From assembly GCF_022376445.1 (NCBI RefSeq), contig NW_025954965.1:1021753-1085752 (forward strand): a DNA stretch of 64,000 nucleotides, read 5' to 3'. The notes below the pieces were generated by a model. It worked only from the letters and a program-made list of their open reading frames with translations. It had not been told where the DNA came from and ran no database searches. This DNA comes from Fomitopsis serialis. Lineage: Eukaryota; Basidiomycota; Agaricomycetes; Polyporales; Fomitopsidaceae. Below are positions 43,604-54,560 of the stretch, one piece after another (within the stretch, counting starts at the first letter, position 1; every line of letters begins with the position of its first letter). The translations under genes were made by a program, and so were the position numbers.

Positions 43604-45281
43604 ATGGCGACCGCGCAGGTGCTCAGCAATGGGAGCGCGTCAGACTGGGCAGATCGCTACTATCACGTCGACCAGATTCTTGACAGACCCGGACCGCGCA
43701 CAGATCCCTCTTTCCTCGCGGGCGAAGAGGTGCCTCTTCTTGTTGATCCTGGAAGGATACGTATTCTGACGGATATTTAAATTGAAAGGTGAAGAAATTC
43801 CTGCGAGAGACATCCAAGATTCTTGTTATTGGTGCAGGGGGATTGGGGTGCGAGATCCTCGCGAATCTGGCTTTGTCAGGCTTCAAAGACATTCATGTCA
43901 TCGACATGGACACGATCGACATCAGTAACCTCAACCGACAATTCCTCTTCCGGTACAGCTTCTTTCTTCGGCTCTGTATCGGCTATTGAGTATCTCCTGC
44001 TCATAGGTCGAAGGACGTCGGCAAGCCAAAAGCTATCGTTGCAGCAGAGTTCATCATGAATCGTGTGCCGGGAGTCAAGGTCACTCCGTAAGCTTGTCTC
44101 TTAAACGAAGTCTTGTTCTCTCAAGTCGCCTCAGATATTTCGGAAAGATACAGGACAAGGACGACGATTACTACATGCAATTCAATCTCGTCATCTGCGG
44201 TCTAGACTCCATAGAGGCTCGTCGTTGGATCAACGCGACTCTTGTCAACATGGTCGACCCTGAGGAGCCGGAGAGCTTGAAACCCCTCATTGACGGCGGC
44301 ACAGAAGGTACGCAAGTATTACCACACAGGGTCCGCTGGAAACGCCTAATTCGTGGGCAAAGGCTTTAAGGGTCAAGCTCGTGTCATTCTTCCGACCGTG
44401 ACTTCTTGTTACGAGTGCTCCCTTGACATGTTGAACAAGCCGACCGCGTTTCCCATCTGTACCATCGCCAACACACCACGTCTACCTGAACACTGCATAG
44501 AATGGGCATCCGTCCTTGAGTGGCCACGCGTGTTCAAAGGTAAGTGACCCTGTGTCGCCAATGTAGCCACGGAGGCCCATTAACAACCATCCAGACAAGA
44601 AGATGGACACTGATGACCCGGAACATATCGGCTGGCTCTATAATACGGCCCTTGCGCGTGCGAAGGAATTCAAGATTGAGGGTGTGACATGGTCACTCAC
44701 ACAGGGTGTCGTCAAGAACATCATCCCTGCAATCGCCTCTACAAATGCTATCATCGCAGGTATGTGTTGGTCTACCCGTTCGCCATATGATACTTACTAA
44801 GAAATATCATAGCGTCATGTTGTAACGAAGCATTCAAGATTGCTACATCCTCTGCGGCTTATCTTAACAACTACTTCATGCTCATCGGAACCGACGGCGT
44901 CTACTCCTTCACTTTCGAGCACCAGAAGCGCGATGACTGCCCCGTCTGCGGCGGACAGGCCCTCGACATCACCATCAGCAAGGAACGGACCGTACAGGAG
45001 CTGATAGATATGTTGCTCGAAAGACAGGATGTGTAAGTGCATTGTCGTCTCGGTCACATATAAGAACTCAATGGATCTCTACGTCTCACAGCCAGATCAA
45101 GAAGCCATCCATGGCAACTTCGACGAAACAGATCTACTTCCAGGCGCCACCGCAGCTCGAGGAACTCACACGTCCGAACCTAGAGAAGAAAGTCTCGGAA
45201 ATGGTAGGCGAGGGTGACTACATTACGGTCACGGCCAGCACGCTGCCGTTCGACCTGACTCTGAAGATAAAGTACACCTAG
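43604..45281 (+). CDS. UBA3: NEDD8-activating enzyme E1 catalytic subunit UBA3
   Basis: With its partner ULA1/NAE1 it adenylates NEDD8/Rub1 and passes it to Ubc12 for cullin modification. The start at 43604 gives [20 protein letters not shown] and [20 protein letters not shown] after splicing. The nucleotide-binding loop is [18 protein letters not shown], then [17 protein letters not shown], the E1 signature. Further exons give [40 protein letters not shown] and [18 protein letters not shown]. The catalytic Cys is in [21 protein letters not shown] zinc-site Cys pair is in DDCPVCGGQ. The C-terminal ubiquitin-fold domain includes [17 protein letters not shown] and ends [10 protein letters not shown] at 45281. 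About seven introns. All segments look intact. Confidence 0.97.
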
Positions 45282-45659
45282 ATGTTGGTTCGAACCTTGC
45301 ACTGCTGTGTCAAATAGCTTTGAACGCCAATGTACTCTTTGCTATCGATGTCACTTTACCCTGATACTGCTCGTGAGACGAGGGCTGTATATAAGTTGCG
45401 ATTCATAGACCATGTTTGAGTCCAATGACGATTCCTAATGCCAATAAACGCAACATGTCGTCATGTTTGAATATTGAGGCTGAAGGCAGCTTCAGGATCG
45501 CTTGTCAACGAGCTGGGCTCGGGGATGGTTCGGCCTGAATGCGCTGACTAAGCGAGAGCGCATATCGTTCACCAGAGCAGTCGCCACTTTCATCCTTACA
45601 CAGGACCCGCCACCGTCTATCCAAGGTTTCTTCGATTGCACCGTTCGTCTCTAGCAGCC
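45282..45659. promoter_or_regulatory. Intergenic region UBA3 to SLT11
   Basis: 378 bp holding the UBA3 3' end and the SLT11 promoter. A palindrome GGTTCGAACC near 45289 resembles a tRNA B box, but no A box or cloverleaf lies at the right distance on either strand. Confidence 0.4.
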
Positions 45660-46957
45660 ATGCCCAAGCTTGACATCAACAAGGCTGGATGGGAGCAAAG
45701 TGAATTCCCCATCCTATGTGAGACATGTAAGTGTCGAGCCCCTTGCACCCAGGTGCCAGGCGCTCGTTGGATGTTGACATAGGACGGACTCTAGGTTTGG
45801 GGGACAATGCCTTCGTGCGGATGGTGCGTCGTGTTCTCCTCGTTGCATAGGCTATGTGTTGACGAGCCGTGTAGTCTAAACAAGAATACGGCCGCTCCTG
45901 CGGCACATGCGCACGACCCTTCACGGTCTTCCGCTGGAATCCGGGCTCGGGCATGCGCTTCAAGACGACGGTGATCTGCCAGACCTGCGCGAAGATCAAG
46001 AATGTCTGCCAGACATGTCTGCTGGATCTTGAATACGGCTTGCCCACGCAAGTGAGGGACACAGCGCTGGGCATCCAGAATGAGGCCCCGACGAGCGAGA
46101 TCAATAGGGAGTACTATGCGCAAAACCTTGAGGGCAAGGTACGTGGTGCATTTTGGTAGCAGTCGTTTATAGCTTACTGATGGAGCATCAGCTGGATGGG
46201 AACAAGTCCTTGCTTGACTCAGGAAAAGCGTCGTCTGCGGGGAAAGATATGTTGAAGCAGCTTGCGCGTACGGACCCTTATTACAAGCGCAATCGCCCAC
46301 GCATATGTTCGTTCTTTGTGAAAGGGGAGTGTAACCGTGGCTCAGACTGCCCATACAGGCGCGTTTTATGTCGTCCTACTCGCTATTTGCGTTGGTGCTG
46401 ATCCCGCTTCAGACATGAGATGCCTGTCGACAACGAGCTCTCGAAGCAGAACATCCAAGATCGGTATCATGGTCGCAACGATCCTGTCGCACACAAAATC
46501 ATGACCCAGCACGCGTCGTCGATGGGTTTGCAACCTCCTGAAGACCAGTCTATCGTATGTATCACACTGGTTGCTTGTGCTCTCGGTGTCACTGACGCCC
46601 TCATCAGGTGTCTTTGTTTCTGACATTACTGCCGCCCTCCGCGACTGAGCAGAGCGTTCGCACCCGTGTCGTGCAATCGCTCCCTAGTGTCGACCCAGCA
46701 CACATAAAGTCTATCGTTCATGTTGCAAAGTCAAGGTTGGTTGAGCGACATTTTGTCCTCACAGGATGCTGATTCATCTCCGCAGATGTGCTTTCGTCAA
46801 CTTCAAGGACCGAGCGTCCGCGGAAACTGCCGCCCAGGCCTGGGCAAATGGGTTCGAGTTGGATGGTACTGCAGCAAATGTCAAGTGGGGTAGGAGCAAA
46901 GGTGCCGCCGCATCGAAAGGAAAAGCAGCGTCGTCCACAGCGGAGGTTGCTGCATGA
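45660..46957 (+). CDS. SLT11: Pre-mRNA-splicing factor SLT11/ECM2 (RBM22)
   Basis: Spliceosome protein of the NineTeen-related group. RBM22/Ecm2 contacts the U6 internal stem-loop and helps hold the catalytic RNA core. The start at 45660 gives [20 protein letters not shown]. The N-terminal zinc-finger region has CETCLGDN, then [40 protein letters not shown] and [15 protein letters not shown] finger reads [19 protein letters not shown]. The C-terminal RRM has [20 protein letters not shown] and [20 protein letters not shown], and ends in an Ala/Lys-rich tail at 46957. Exons are joined by short introns near 45728-45790, 45812-45870, 46140-46190, 46361-46412, 46555-46608 and 46735-46785. All are in frame. 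The U6 snRNA gene lies only about 200 bp downstream on the opposite strand. Confidence 0.95.
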
Positions 46958-47156
46958 TGTTTTGTTGTTCTTGTCCCTTCTCTTGTATCAATAGTGTATG
47001 ATGCTCAGTAATACCGTGTTATGATGTTGCCAATGTCTCTCAACTCGTCCTACATCGAGTGCACACAGACAGATCCCAAGCAATTGTCATATGGCAGGAA
47101 TCAGATATACCGCCTGGTGTGCAACACCTCACTCAAATGACATCGAAAGAGGAAAC

Positions 47157-47160
47157 AAAA
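47157..47160 (-). terminator. Likely RNA polymerase III terminator of U6
   Basis: The first run of four T on the minus strand after the conserved U6 core, just past a five-base-pair UACG-loop hairpin. Confidence 0.55.
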
Positions 47161-47221
47161 TAAATATTGAGACCCGTAGGTCTACCACTCCGGGAAAGCG
47201 TGTCATCCTTGTGCAGGGGCC

Positions 47222-47252
<31 letters not shown>

Positions 47253-47276
47253 TTCGTATGTCACCCCGAAGGGGAC
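47158..47276 (-). ncRNA. U6 spliceosomal snRNA
   Basis: The minus strand from 47276 reads GTCCCCTTCGGGGTGAC (5' stem-loop), AAAAAATTGGAACGATACAG with the ACAGAGA box, then AGAAGATTAGCATGGCCCCT (containing an internal box A-like element and the AGC triad), and GCACAAGGATGACACGC, which starts the internal stem-loop. This is near-identical to U6 of other eukaryotes and has no intron in the conserved core, unlike some fungal U6 genes. Downstream, AGACC-TACG-GGTCT forms a small hairpin (47171-47184), followed by CAATATTTATTTT. The T4 run at 47157-47160 is the likely Pol III terminator. The 3' end is approximate. It lies tail-to-tail with SLT11. Confidence 0.95.
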
Positions 47277-47459
47277 AAAACAAGTAGACTGGAACGTAGG
47301 ACATGGGAAGGAGTATTGTATTTTGTTCAACCGGCGGTTGATCATGTGAGGGGTCGCGATGGGCTCGTGGCTCACCCCAGTTTCCGCTGTGCGATCCTTC
47401 TCTCAGATCGCACAAGCTACACACCCTTTCCTAAAGTTCTGACTCTTCCGCAAGTCAAC

Positions 47460-48640
47460 ATGACAGACAAAGAGAAAGGCAAGCTCAGTCACATGCTTGC
47501 GGTTCTTCTTCTGACTTCCCCCAGCTAATAGCGCGAGCGACACTGCGGGTATTGATCGAGACATGCTCTGCCGCGGTCGATGCTTTGAAACAGGCCGATT
47601 CCTCGAATCCGTCGGAATCATCATCAACAACCCCCGCACTGTCGGTTCTACATAAAGACCTCCTGTCGCTGCTTACGCTCATCTATGCCGCAACCACCAA
47701 ACTTACCCTCAGCCTCCGGGCTGAACAGCCGGCATATAGGGCCTCGCTAGGACCTCTCCAGGACCTCATCGGAAATGTCTCCGCGATTGCGACATGCGCC
47801 ACGCTGTTCAAAACACACGGCCTCACGCTGGCGTCCGACGTCAGACAAGTCGTGAGGGAAATATGTTCCGCACTGAGCGCGCTCGGGAACACACTGCTGG
47901 AGGAAGGCGAGGATTACCTCGTACATACCGGCATGGTGCACGACTTGGTGGACAAGGCGAAGCGCGACCTTCCCGCGGACAATCGCGCCGCGGTGAAGAA
48001 GCGTTGGGCTGCGGATCGAGGGATGTTGGAGGATTCCGTCCAAGATGTCACCAGCATGATTGAAGACAACGATGAGGCGGACGAGGAAGATGAGTTTGAC
48101 GAGGAGCTCGACGATCTCGGGTTGGGCTCGACCAAGAAAATGTCGGAGGTAGAGATGGAGCGTACAAAAAAAGTATGTCGCTGCTTCCGTGGGTTTTACA
48201 TAACTTACAAGATCTGCGTGCAGGTACAACCGCTTCTGCGATTTACTACCCTGTTGCATAAGCGTGTCCAACTGGACATTCTCGCGAAACCACCGCCGGA
48301 ACGTACAAGCAATCCCGTACTCGATTCCCTACCATCTCATTCGCATGCGATACTTGTAGCTCTAGAAGACACCATCGCGACCTTGTATGCTCCCCAGGAT
48401 CCTTCTGCCATCGCCTCTGCGCTCGCACCATTAGCGAGCGCAGTAGAAGGGTTACGTTCGGCCCTTACACCAATACTGCCATCGGCGCCGGACATAGCAG
48501 GGGTTGCCACAGAAGGTGCACCAGCGGAGTTAAAAGGTGCTCAAAAGGACATACGGAAGTGGTTTGTGACGTGCTTTGATCAAATTGACAAGCTGTCGTG
48601 TAGCCTCAGGGATTCACTAGCTCAGGAGAGCTCAGTCTGA
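47460..48640 (+). CDS. GCIP/cyclin-D1-binding protein 1-like protein
   Basis: Fungal relative of human CCNDBP1 (GCIP), an all-helical protein reported to bind cyclin D and bHLH factors. The fungal role is unknown. A short first exon at 47460 reads MTDKEK, followed by what looks like a GC-AG intron (AAAG then GCAAGC, acceptor CCCCCAG near 47523). The main exon carries RATLRVLIETCSAAVDALKQ, LHKDLLSLLTLIYAATTKLT and LSLRAEQPAYRASLGPLQDL. It continues HTGMVHDLVDKAKRDLPADN. An acidic run (DNDEADEEDEFDEELDDLGL) precedes a short intron. The C-half has LLRFTTLLHKRVQLDILAKP and KWFVTCFDQIDKLSCSLRDS, ending AQESSV at 48640. The frame between the first exon and the body is off by one, so the exact first splice is uncertain. 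Confidence 0.8.
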
Positions 48641-48782
48641 ATACGACATAGTATGCTGGTCACTGGGTTCTGCAGCCGTCGATTCACAGGAGCTTGCCGT
48701 ATACTGGGGAAAGGGCCTTACGCAGCCTCCGATGCAAATTAGCAGTGTTGTATAAGTAGTACCATCCGATGGTTATGCAGGA

Positions 48783-50076
48783 TCATCTCCGCGGATCCTT
48801 CCAGAATGCACCCAGGACGTTGGGATACATCGCGATGGAGCTATGAGCACGCAGTTTCTCCTCGAAGCGGAGTATTTTGTCATGCGGTGCTTGCAAGTCA
48901 AACGCGTGTTTCTGGTTGCAATCGAAGTGAGTGCCAAATGTCAAGAGAGAAGTCGAACCACGTACAGTTTCTTCAGCTCGTTTCGATCTTGCTTCGTCAC
49001 GCATCCTATTCAATTCCTTCTTCCGCTCTTCCTCCCGTTGTCTCCGGTTGAGACCCGAATCAGGCATTTGCTTCACGGCTAGAAGGAACCGATTAGCATG
49101 AGTCACTTAGTGGTGAACGCATAACTAAACGTACCTTATTGAACAGAGACGCATATACGCTTGCATCTCGCAAATCGAAATCCGCAGCACCCATGGCCGC
49201 CGCAGGCTTTCTCGCCGCTACGCCCACAGGCCCATCAGGGTCCTTGGCTGGTGTGGCACTGTCGGCCTTAGGTGCAGTTGTTGGCGGTTTCGCAACAGCA
49301 GGCGTCGAGGAGGTTGTCGAAGTCTTGTTCTTCTTGATGGGAGGCAATTTGCGTTTCTTGGGAGGTGGGGCTCCGCATCCTCTGCCCTCACGGCAGGATC
49401 CGCTACCCGTTTGTGGTGGCAGACGCGGAGCTCTGAGTAGGAATCTCTGCGTCTTCAGATGACGGCGCGCGCTTCAAAGGTATTCGCGACGCTGATGGCA
49501 TCTCCTTGGGCGTAGGTGGGTCTGGGGAGGACGCAGCTTACGCTCGTCCCGGATGACGATCTCCTTCTCCTCCACCTTCGACTTGGAACGCCCGGACCTC
49601 GTGGCCCTTTCGTGGCTTTGGCCTTCCCAGCACCGCGTTTGTAGACGGAGGGCTCGGGCTCGAAGTCATCATCGTCCGGGTCCACAGCGGTGAGGCCGAG
49701 GGATCTACCTCATCATCGTCGTCGGTCCATACGACCTGCCGCGTCTTGCGCTTTGGCTTGCTCGAGCTCGCCGTACTGCCTCTCCGCTCCGACGTAGTGG
49801 ACTTCGAGCCTCTCCTCGACCTCGACGACTTGGTCGGTGGGGGAGAACTTGATGAGGAAGGATCCCGGGCAGCTGCGGCGGTATCTGTTCATCATCTACA
49901 ACATCCACGTTGACGTCGGCGTCGTTGTCTCCTTCGTCTTTGACGACCGCCTCATCACTTCCGGTAGTCTCGTATGTCCTGGACCTCTTCGGCCGGGGAC
50001 GAACTGGTTCCTCCGTAGCCTCTCGCGAGTAATCACGCTCTGCATCGGAATCCACGCGCCGTTTCCTTGCTCTCAT
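48783..50076 (-). CDS. Unrecognised charged, probably nuclear protein
   Basis: I do not recognise a family. The start at 50076 gives a highly basic N-terminus (MRARKRRVDSDAERDYSREA, then RPRPKRSRTYETTGSD), then an acidic stretch (DNDADVNVDVVDDEQ). A more ordered part follows, with FLIKFSPTDQVVEVEERLEV, HYVGAERQYGELEQAKAQDA, and an acidic DPDDDDFEPEPSVYKRG. The middle has basic linkers and PPIKKNKTSTTSSTPAV. The C-terminus looks conserved: GAADFDLRDASVYASLFNK, a charged helix NRRQREEERKKELNRMRDEA, and DLQAPHDKILRFEEKLRAHS with the end YPNVLGAFWKDPRR at 48783. Basic patches suggest nuclear localisation. Frame changes near 49440-49700 look like one-base losses. No membrane segment or signal peptide is seen. 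Confidence 0.65.
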
Positions 50077-53000
50077 GGATTGGGATGACTCCGAGGCCTA
50101 CGTCCATCGCGTTAGCCACACGCCTGCGCTGAATCGGAAGGGATCTCACCTGTAAAGTTTGCTTTGAAAGCTTGATCTTCAACGGCATCGTTCCGGTTGT
50201 GACGTGCCCCCAGGTTACTCAGGCTCTTCTACGGCAAGGTCGGCTGTGGTGGTCGCTGAGCGGTCGCAAACCTGAGCAGCGCTTCCCGTTCAATGACGGA
50301 ACGCCGTAGTGTATAAAGTGGCTTTTGGCGCCCGCACCGACGCGATGTTACGCGTGACTGGGGCGCTTCGAAGACTGTACAGCAACTGTACAGCGACAGA
50401 GGCGATATACATACTTATGTAGTTCTGTATACTCGGTACTCTCAGGAAGTGAATGCTTGGGTCAACGAGGTTTATGGTCAGCGGATGGGTAGTACAGTGA
50501 CTTAGACATTACATAATTTGACGTGTGTGCTAACATGCTTTTTACTTTCATGATACAGTACATCCGCGTTCGCGAGTCGCAACGACAATTGTACGCCGTG
50601 TGCACCCAACACAGAAATGACGCTACTGGTGAGTGTCCAAACAGAGCAGGTTCAGGGCCCCAATCGATGGTTACACCGACGTGCGTGGGGATCTGTGTAT
50701 TGACTACACCTGCAAGCCATACTTGAGCCATACTGTATATCGTACCAGCAGAAATGCAGAGTATCATTCCAAGCAAGTATATGTCATTGCAGAGGGAAGT
50801 AAAGGCAGCAATAACGATGATGTGTTTAGACGTCGACGATGCTCACTTGACGCGCCGATGTCGGGTTACTCCGCCTCGTTCAATGCCTGCACATCGTCGC
50901 GAGCTCAGCACGAACACGACGGGTAAACAGTGGACTTCATTTGCGGAGTAAAGCGGGATGACATACCAAGCGGCATTCGTACAGTACATGCCTGCAGCGC
51001 AGGCAATGTCCTCGTTGAATATATAGTCTCAACCCATGTAGTCTGCGACGGCTACTTCTCTGGGCGGGTGCGTCCGTGTCCTGACGGATCGCAGGCCATA
51101 TCGCGCTATCGAAAGCGGGTCATCTTGATGTCAGATGAATATTTCCCGAGTCAAAGGTCGGACTCACCGGTTTCCTCGCCCCCCTCGACCCTCCTGAGAC
51201 TCATACCGCGCTCGTCCAACGACCATGATCTGGGCTTCATTCTTGCAAAGTGCTGATGTGTGGCTCCCTGTATCAGAAGACGACTAGCGAGGAATCGCGA
51301 TAGAGGACGGCAAGTGCAATTTACGTAGTCAACCGAGTCGGAGAAGAGGACGTCGCGATGGTGAGATGAGCAGGGGTCTTGTTCAACACGTGCGGAATAG
51401 ACGGGTTGCAGCGAGGGTTGGCATTGAGGACCAGATCCTACAGACGACCACGATGGTGTTGTTCTGGAGGATGATAAGAGGATGTGCATGGCAGCTGTCG
51501 TCGGGATGTAGGAGACTCAAGCGATGATGAGACGCGCTTGACTAGGCTTGACTGGACCGGGAAAGCTTGGTCTGTGCCGCAAGTGCAACGTGGTGTCAGC
51601 CCCCGTTCACCGAAATCCGTAGACCGAGAAGTAGCGGTTGAAAAAGCCACAGAATTTTTCTGGACGGTGCTGATGTTGTAGGAAGCCAGAAAATGCGGTC
51701 TTCGAGCGAGCTGGGCGGCAGGTGGCCCGGGGGACATATCGCGTGCCGTGGCGGAGTTGATTCGTATCGACGACCCCAAACCGAACGGCGTCGTCCCTCC
51801 ATCACGTCTTCATCTTGGCCTTTTTCCTATAACGTCGACGACCCATCACAGCTGCCCAGCGACGAGGATGCGGCCTCCTAATTCTGTTCACTGGGACCGC
51901 CGCGCCGCCCGGCTTTTCTTGTCTGGACAAATCGACTGGGTGTATCACTCGCTGGATGCTGCAACTCTTGCGTTCTTGCACACACAACGCTGTTATTGTC
52001 GCTCCTTGTCTGCGCTTCTACTGTATCGCGTGCGCTCTGGGGAACGAGATGGACGGTCATTCTTGCCCTCGGTATTGTTTAACAGCCAACGACATTCCCG
52101 ATACTTGGCTATTTAGCATCACTCGCTCACCGTGTCTAGCTTCCGGCTCGAGCTCTTGGACGCTTGCTGGAGCCAATGCTTCGCATTTCTGCACCACGCA
52201 GACGAGGATGATATCCTCACTCATCCTGCATATGTCAACATAAAAATGCATACGTTGTACGCTCACGGCATGACAATCTTATCAGTGAGTTTTCGTTGGC
52301 TTCTTCCCTCTATTCTGGTGCCAAGGACAGAGGGGTGTTATTGATATGCTGGTGATCACTCCTTGGGGCGCAGTCGCTATGCAGGGGCTCGTCGACATTG
52401 CTTGGCTGGATGCACACCGATCTTGCCCATTTGCTTTGGCACTTCCTGGTTGATTGAACTGCTTGAGGCACACCGCTTGAGCACTCGATGGTTGCTTCAT
52501 GATGGATTGAGTCTTACCTGACTCTCAGCGGCGCAGCGCCTCATATGCGCATGACGTGACACTGTGACCCGACGTCACGTGTATCTCCCTTGGAGAATAA
52601 TGGGCTATTAGGCAGAAGCAGGTGGATAAGAGAGAAGTAGTGTCGAGCACTTCTACTGGGACGTACGAGGGTTTCGTGCGCAAGCACACATCGCTCAGGG
52701 TATTGCCACATCATTCGCGCGACGCAGAGTGAATGGCACCACGAATATTTTGACCAACACCCTCGTTTGATCCTCATCGCATATGGAACTATGCGAAGTG
52801 ACGACACGGGAATGTGAACCACGCTGACATTGTTTCGTTGTAGTTGACCATCAATGCAGCCCCCAGTTGATCACTCACCTGGACCGAGCTAACAACCGAG
52901 CCTACCACATGTACCGTTCAAAACCGGGCATCTCTGGTGCAGCACCGCTCCCATCTTGCAGACGTGCTACTGGCTTGACACGAGGAACTCAGAGCTCTGT

Positions 53001-53333
53001 CTGCGCTGTGCCCAAGAAGACCATGCTGCAGACTAAAGAAGGATTGCCAGGCCGCGGGAGCGGGAGCAAGTGTTCGTCGTGGGCGCCGCGGAAGCATTCC
53101 GCGCGCTCTCTGGTAGCATCCTTGCCCACAATGGGCAAAGAGAAGCCCTGATGCGACGCGCCGACTTTACGTCTCCTGGATGCCGCTAATCTACCCGTTA
53201 TAATAGAGGCACCCAGACCTTTCCCGAGGCCCATCCCTTCCTTTCGTTCCTCCACCATTTCCTCCTTCGCTCTCCACCTTCGTTCAACACTTGCAGACCA
53301 ACTACTATACATTCTCTAAATCAGTCTCCCTAA
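50077..53333. other. Gene-poor region, 3.2 kb
   Basis: I find no supported gene. The left edge should hold the promoter of the 50076 gene. Open frames of 60-120 codons occur on both strands (for example 50930-51256 plus, 51438-51779 minus, 51748-52116 plus). They overlap antisense to each other and match nothing I know. Base composition is close to the window average, not the AT-rich signature of RIP-mutated transposons. The right edge, about 53195-53333, is a promoter. Unannotated small genes or lncRNA are possible. Confidence 0.4.
53199..53205 (+). promoter_or_regulatory. TATA box and CT-rich leader upstream of 53334
   Basis: TATAATA at 53199-53205 is followed by long pyrimidine-rich stretches (CCTTTCGTTCCTCCACC and CTCTCCACC types) up to the ATG at 53334. 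This is the usual form of a strong fungal promoter. Confidence 0.5.
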
Positions 53334-53914
53334 ATGCATCCGCTTCAGCTGTCTGTTTCTGCATTTCCTACGCCCTCTGCCTCAGCCAGCGACACTAGTC
53401 GGCTCCCTCCATACGTCAGAGTTCCACGCTGCGATACCACCCGTATGCAAGGTGGTCGCACCGTACAACGAAGATCGTGCGTTGATCGTCGAAAGTCCTG
53501 CCCTCTGCCCTCAGTCTTATCTCATTATAGGTGGTCGGCGACTTTCGTCCTGGTGATGAAAATCCGGTAGTCGCGCAGCCGACACCTCTGGTGAGTATAT
53601 TGTTGTTGTTGACAGATGCTGTACCCTAGTTGACGGGTTGACGTGACATGGCACTTTCAGCCGCTCATTGAGGAGGTCGACGAGGAGGACTTGGTAAATC
53701 TTGAAAATGCGCTGCCTGTGGGACCACCCGTGTATAAGCTCCGGCGTAGGCTTTCAGCTCTCGTCATTGTGAGTCCTTTCATACTCCTTCGCCATTGTTC
53801 TTCAATTGGTATGTATGTATCTAGGACCTCGCATTTGTCGTCCGTTGTCGCTGCAGCGGCTTGCGCTCCCCCAAAAAGATGGCTCACCCTGACAAGATGG
53901 ATCTGTTGGCGTGA
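53334..53914 (+). CDS. Small hypothetical protein, unknown function
   Basis: The ATG at 53334 gives MHPLQLSVSAFPTPSASASD, then SRLPPYVRVP. A second coherent stretch in another frame reads KVVAPYNEDRALIVESPALC. It continues, again after a frame change, as VVGDFRPGDENPVVAQPTPL. After an intron (53591-53660) comes PLIEEVDEEDLVNLENALPV and GPPVYKLRRRLSALV. A last exon has DLAFVVRCRCSGLRSPKKMA with the stop at 53912-53914. Total is roughly 150-190 residues. The frame changes near 53420 and 53530 are either an intron or one-base losses. I recognise no domain. A strong TATA/CT-rich promoter and clean splice sites support a real gene. Confidence 0.5.
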
Positions 53915-54560
53915 GGATCCGTCACCCATACTGGACCTTGCATCACCGGAAAAAATCCCGCGTTCGATGACCTTCGTTGAATGGATAAAGGATATACTTG
54001 TATCATAGGTTCTTGTTCATTGTAGCTATGCTTGTTTACCTCGTCGACCTCTTCGCACCGTCCCTGGCGACTTTTCTAGCTGGATCATATGGTCTTTGTC
54101 TTGATATGCTAAGTAAGTATCAGGTTTTGTAAGTTCCAAATAATACTGTACTGTTTACGGCCACTCCAGCTGGACCAGCCTGAGAATGAAAATGTCGACA
54201 TTTCTGAGGCCTGAGGGTCGGTCCTGGGTCGTCGGGTGCTTCCGGAGGCGCGTGCATACGCGTCTGGTCACAAGTGACGAGACGCGTCTCCGTAACAGTC
54301 ACGCCCACTTGCGCTCTCTTACGCCGTGCTATAGGACGCGAGCTTTCCTCTGGCTTTATCCACTTCGTGAGTTGGCAGTGCGCATGCAAACATATCTCTT
54401 TTTTGTGTAGTACGCACTCAATGTTCTCTGACCACATAGACCAGATCTGGTGGGTAGGTCTCGGCACGTAGGAGCCTGAGAGAGGTGGTCAACCAACAAG
54501 GTGCGTGTCGTGCCTCCAGTGTACTAGCGGAATCCAAGATAACGATTCAGACCTATTCAC

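Noticed and set aside
45285..45300. GGTTCGAACC palindrome resembling a tRNA B box
   Set aside because: No A box or acceptor stem at the proper distance on either strand.
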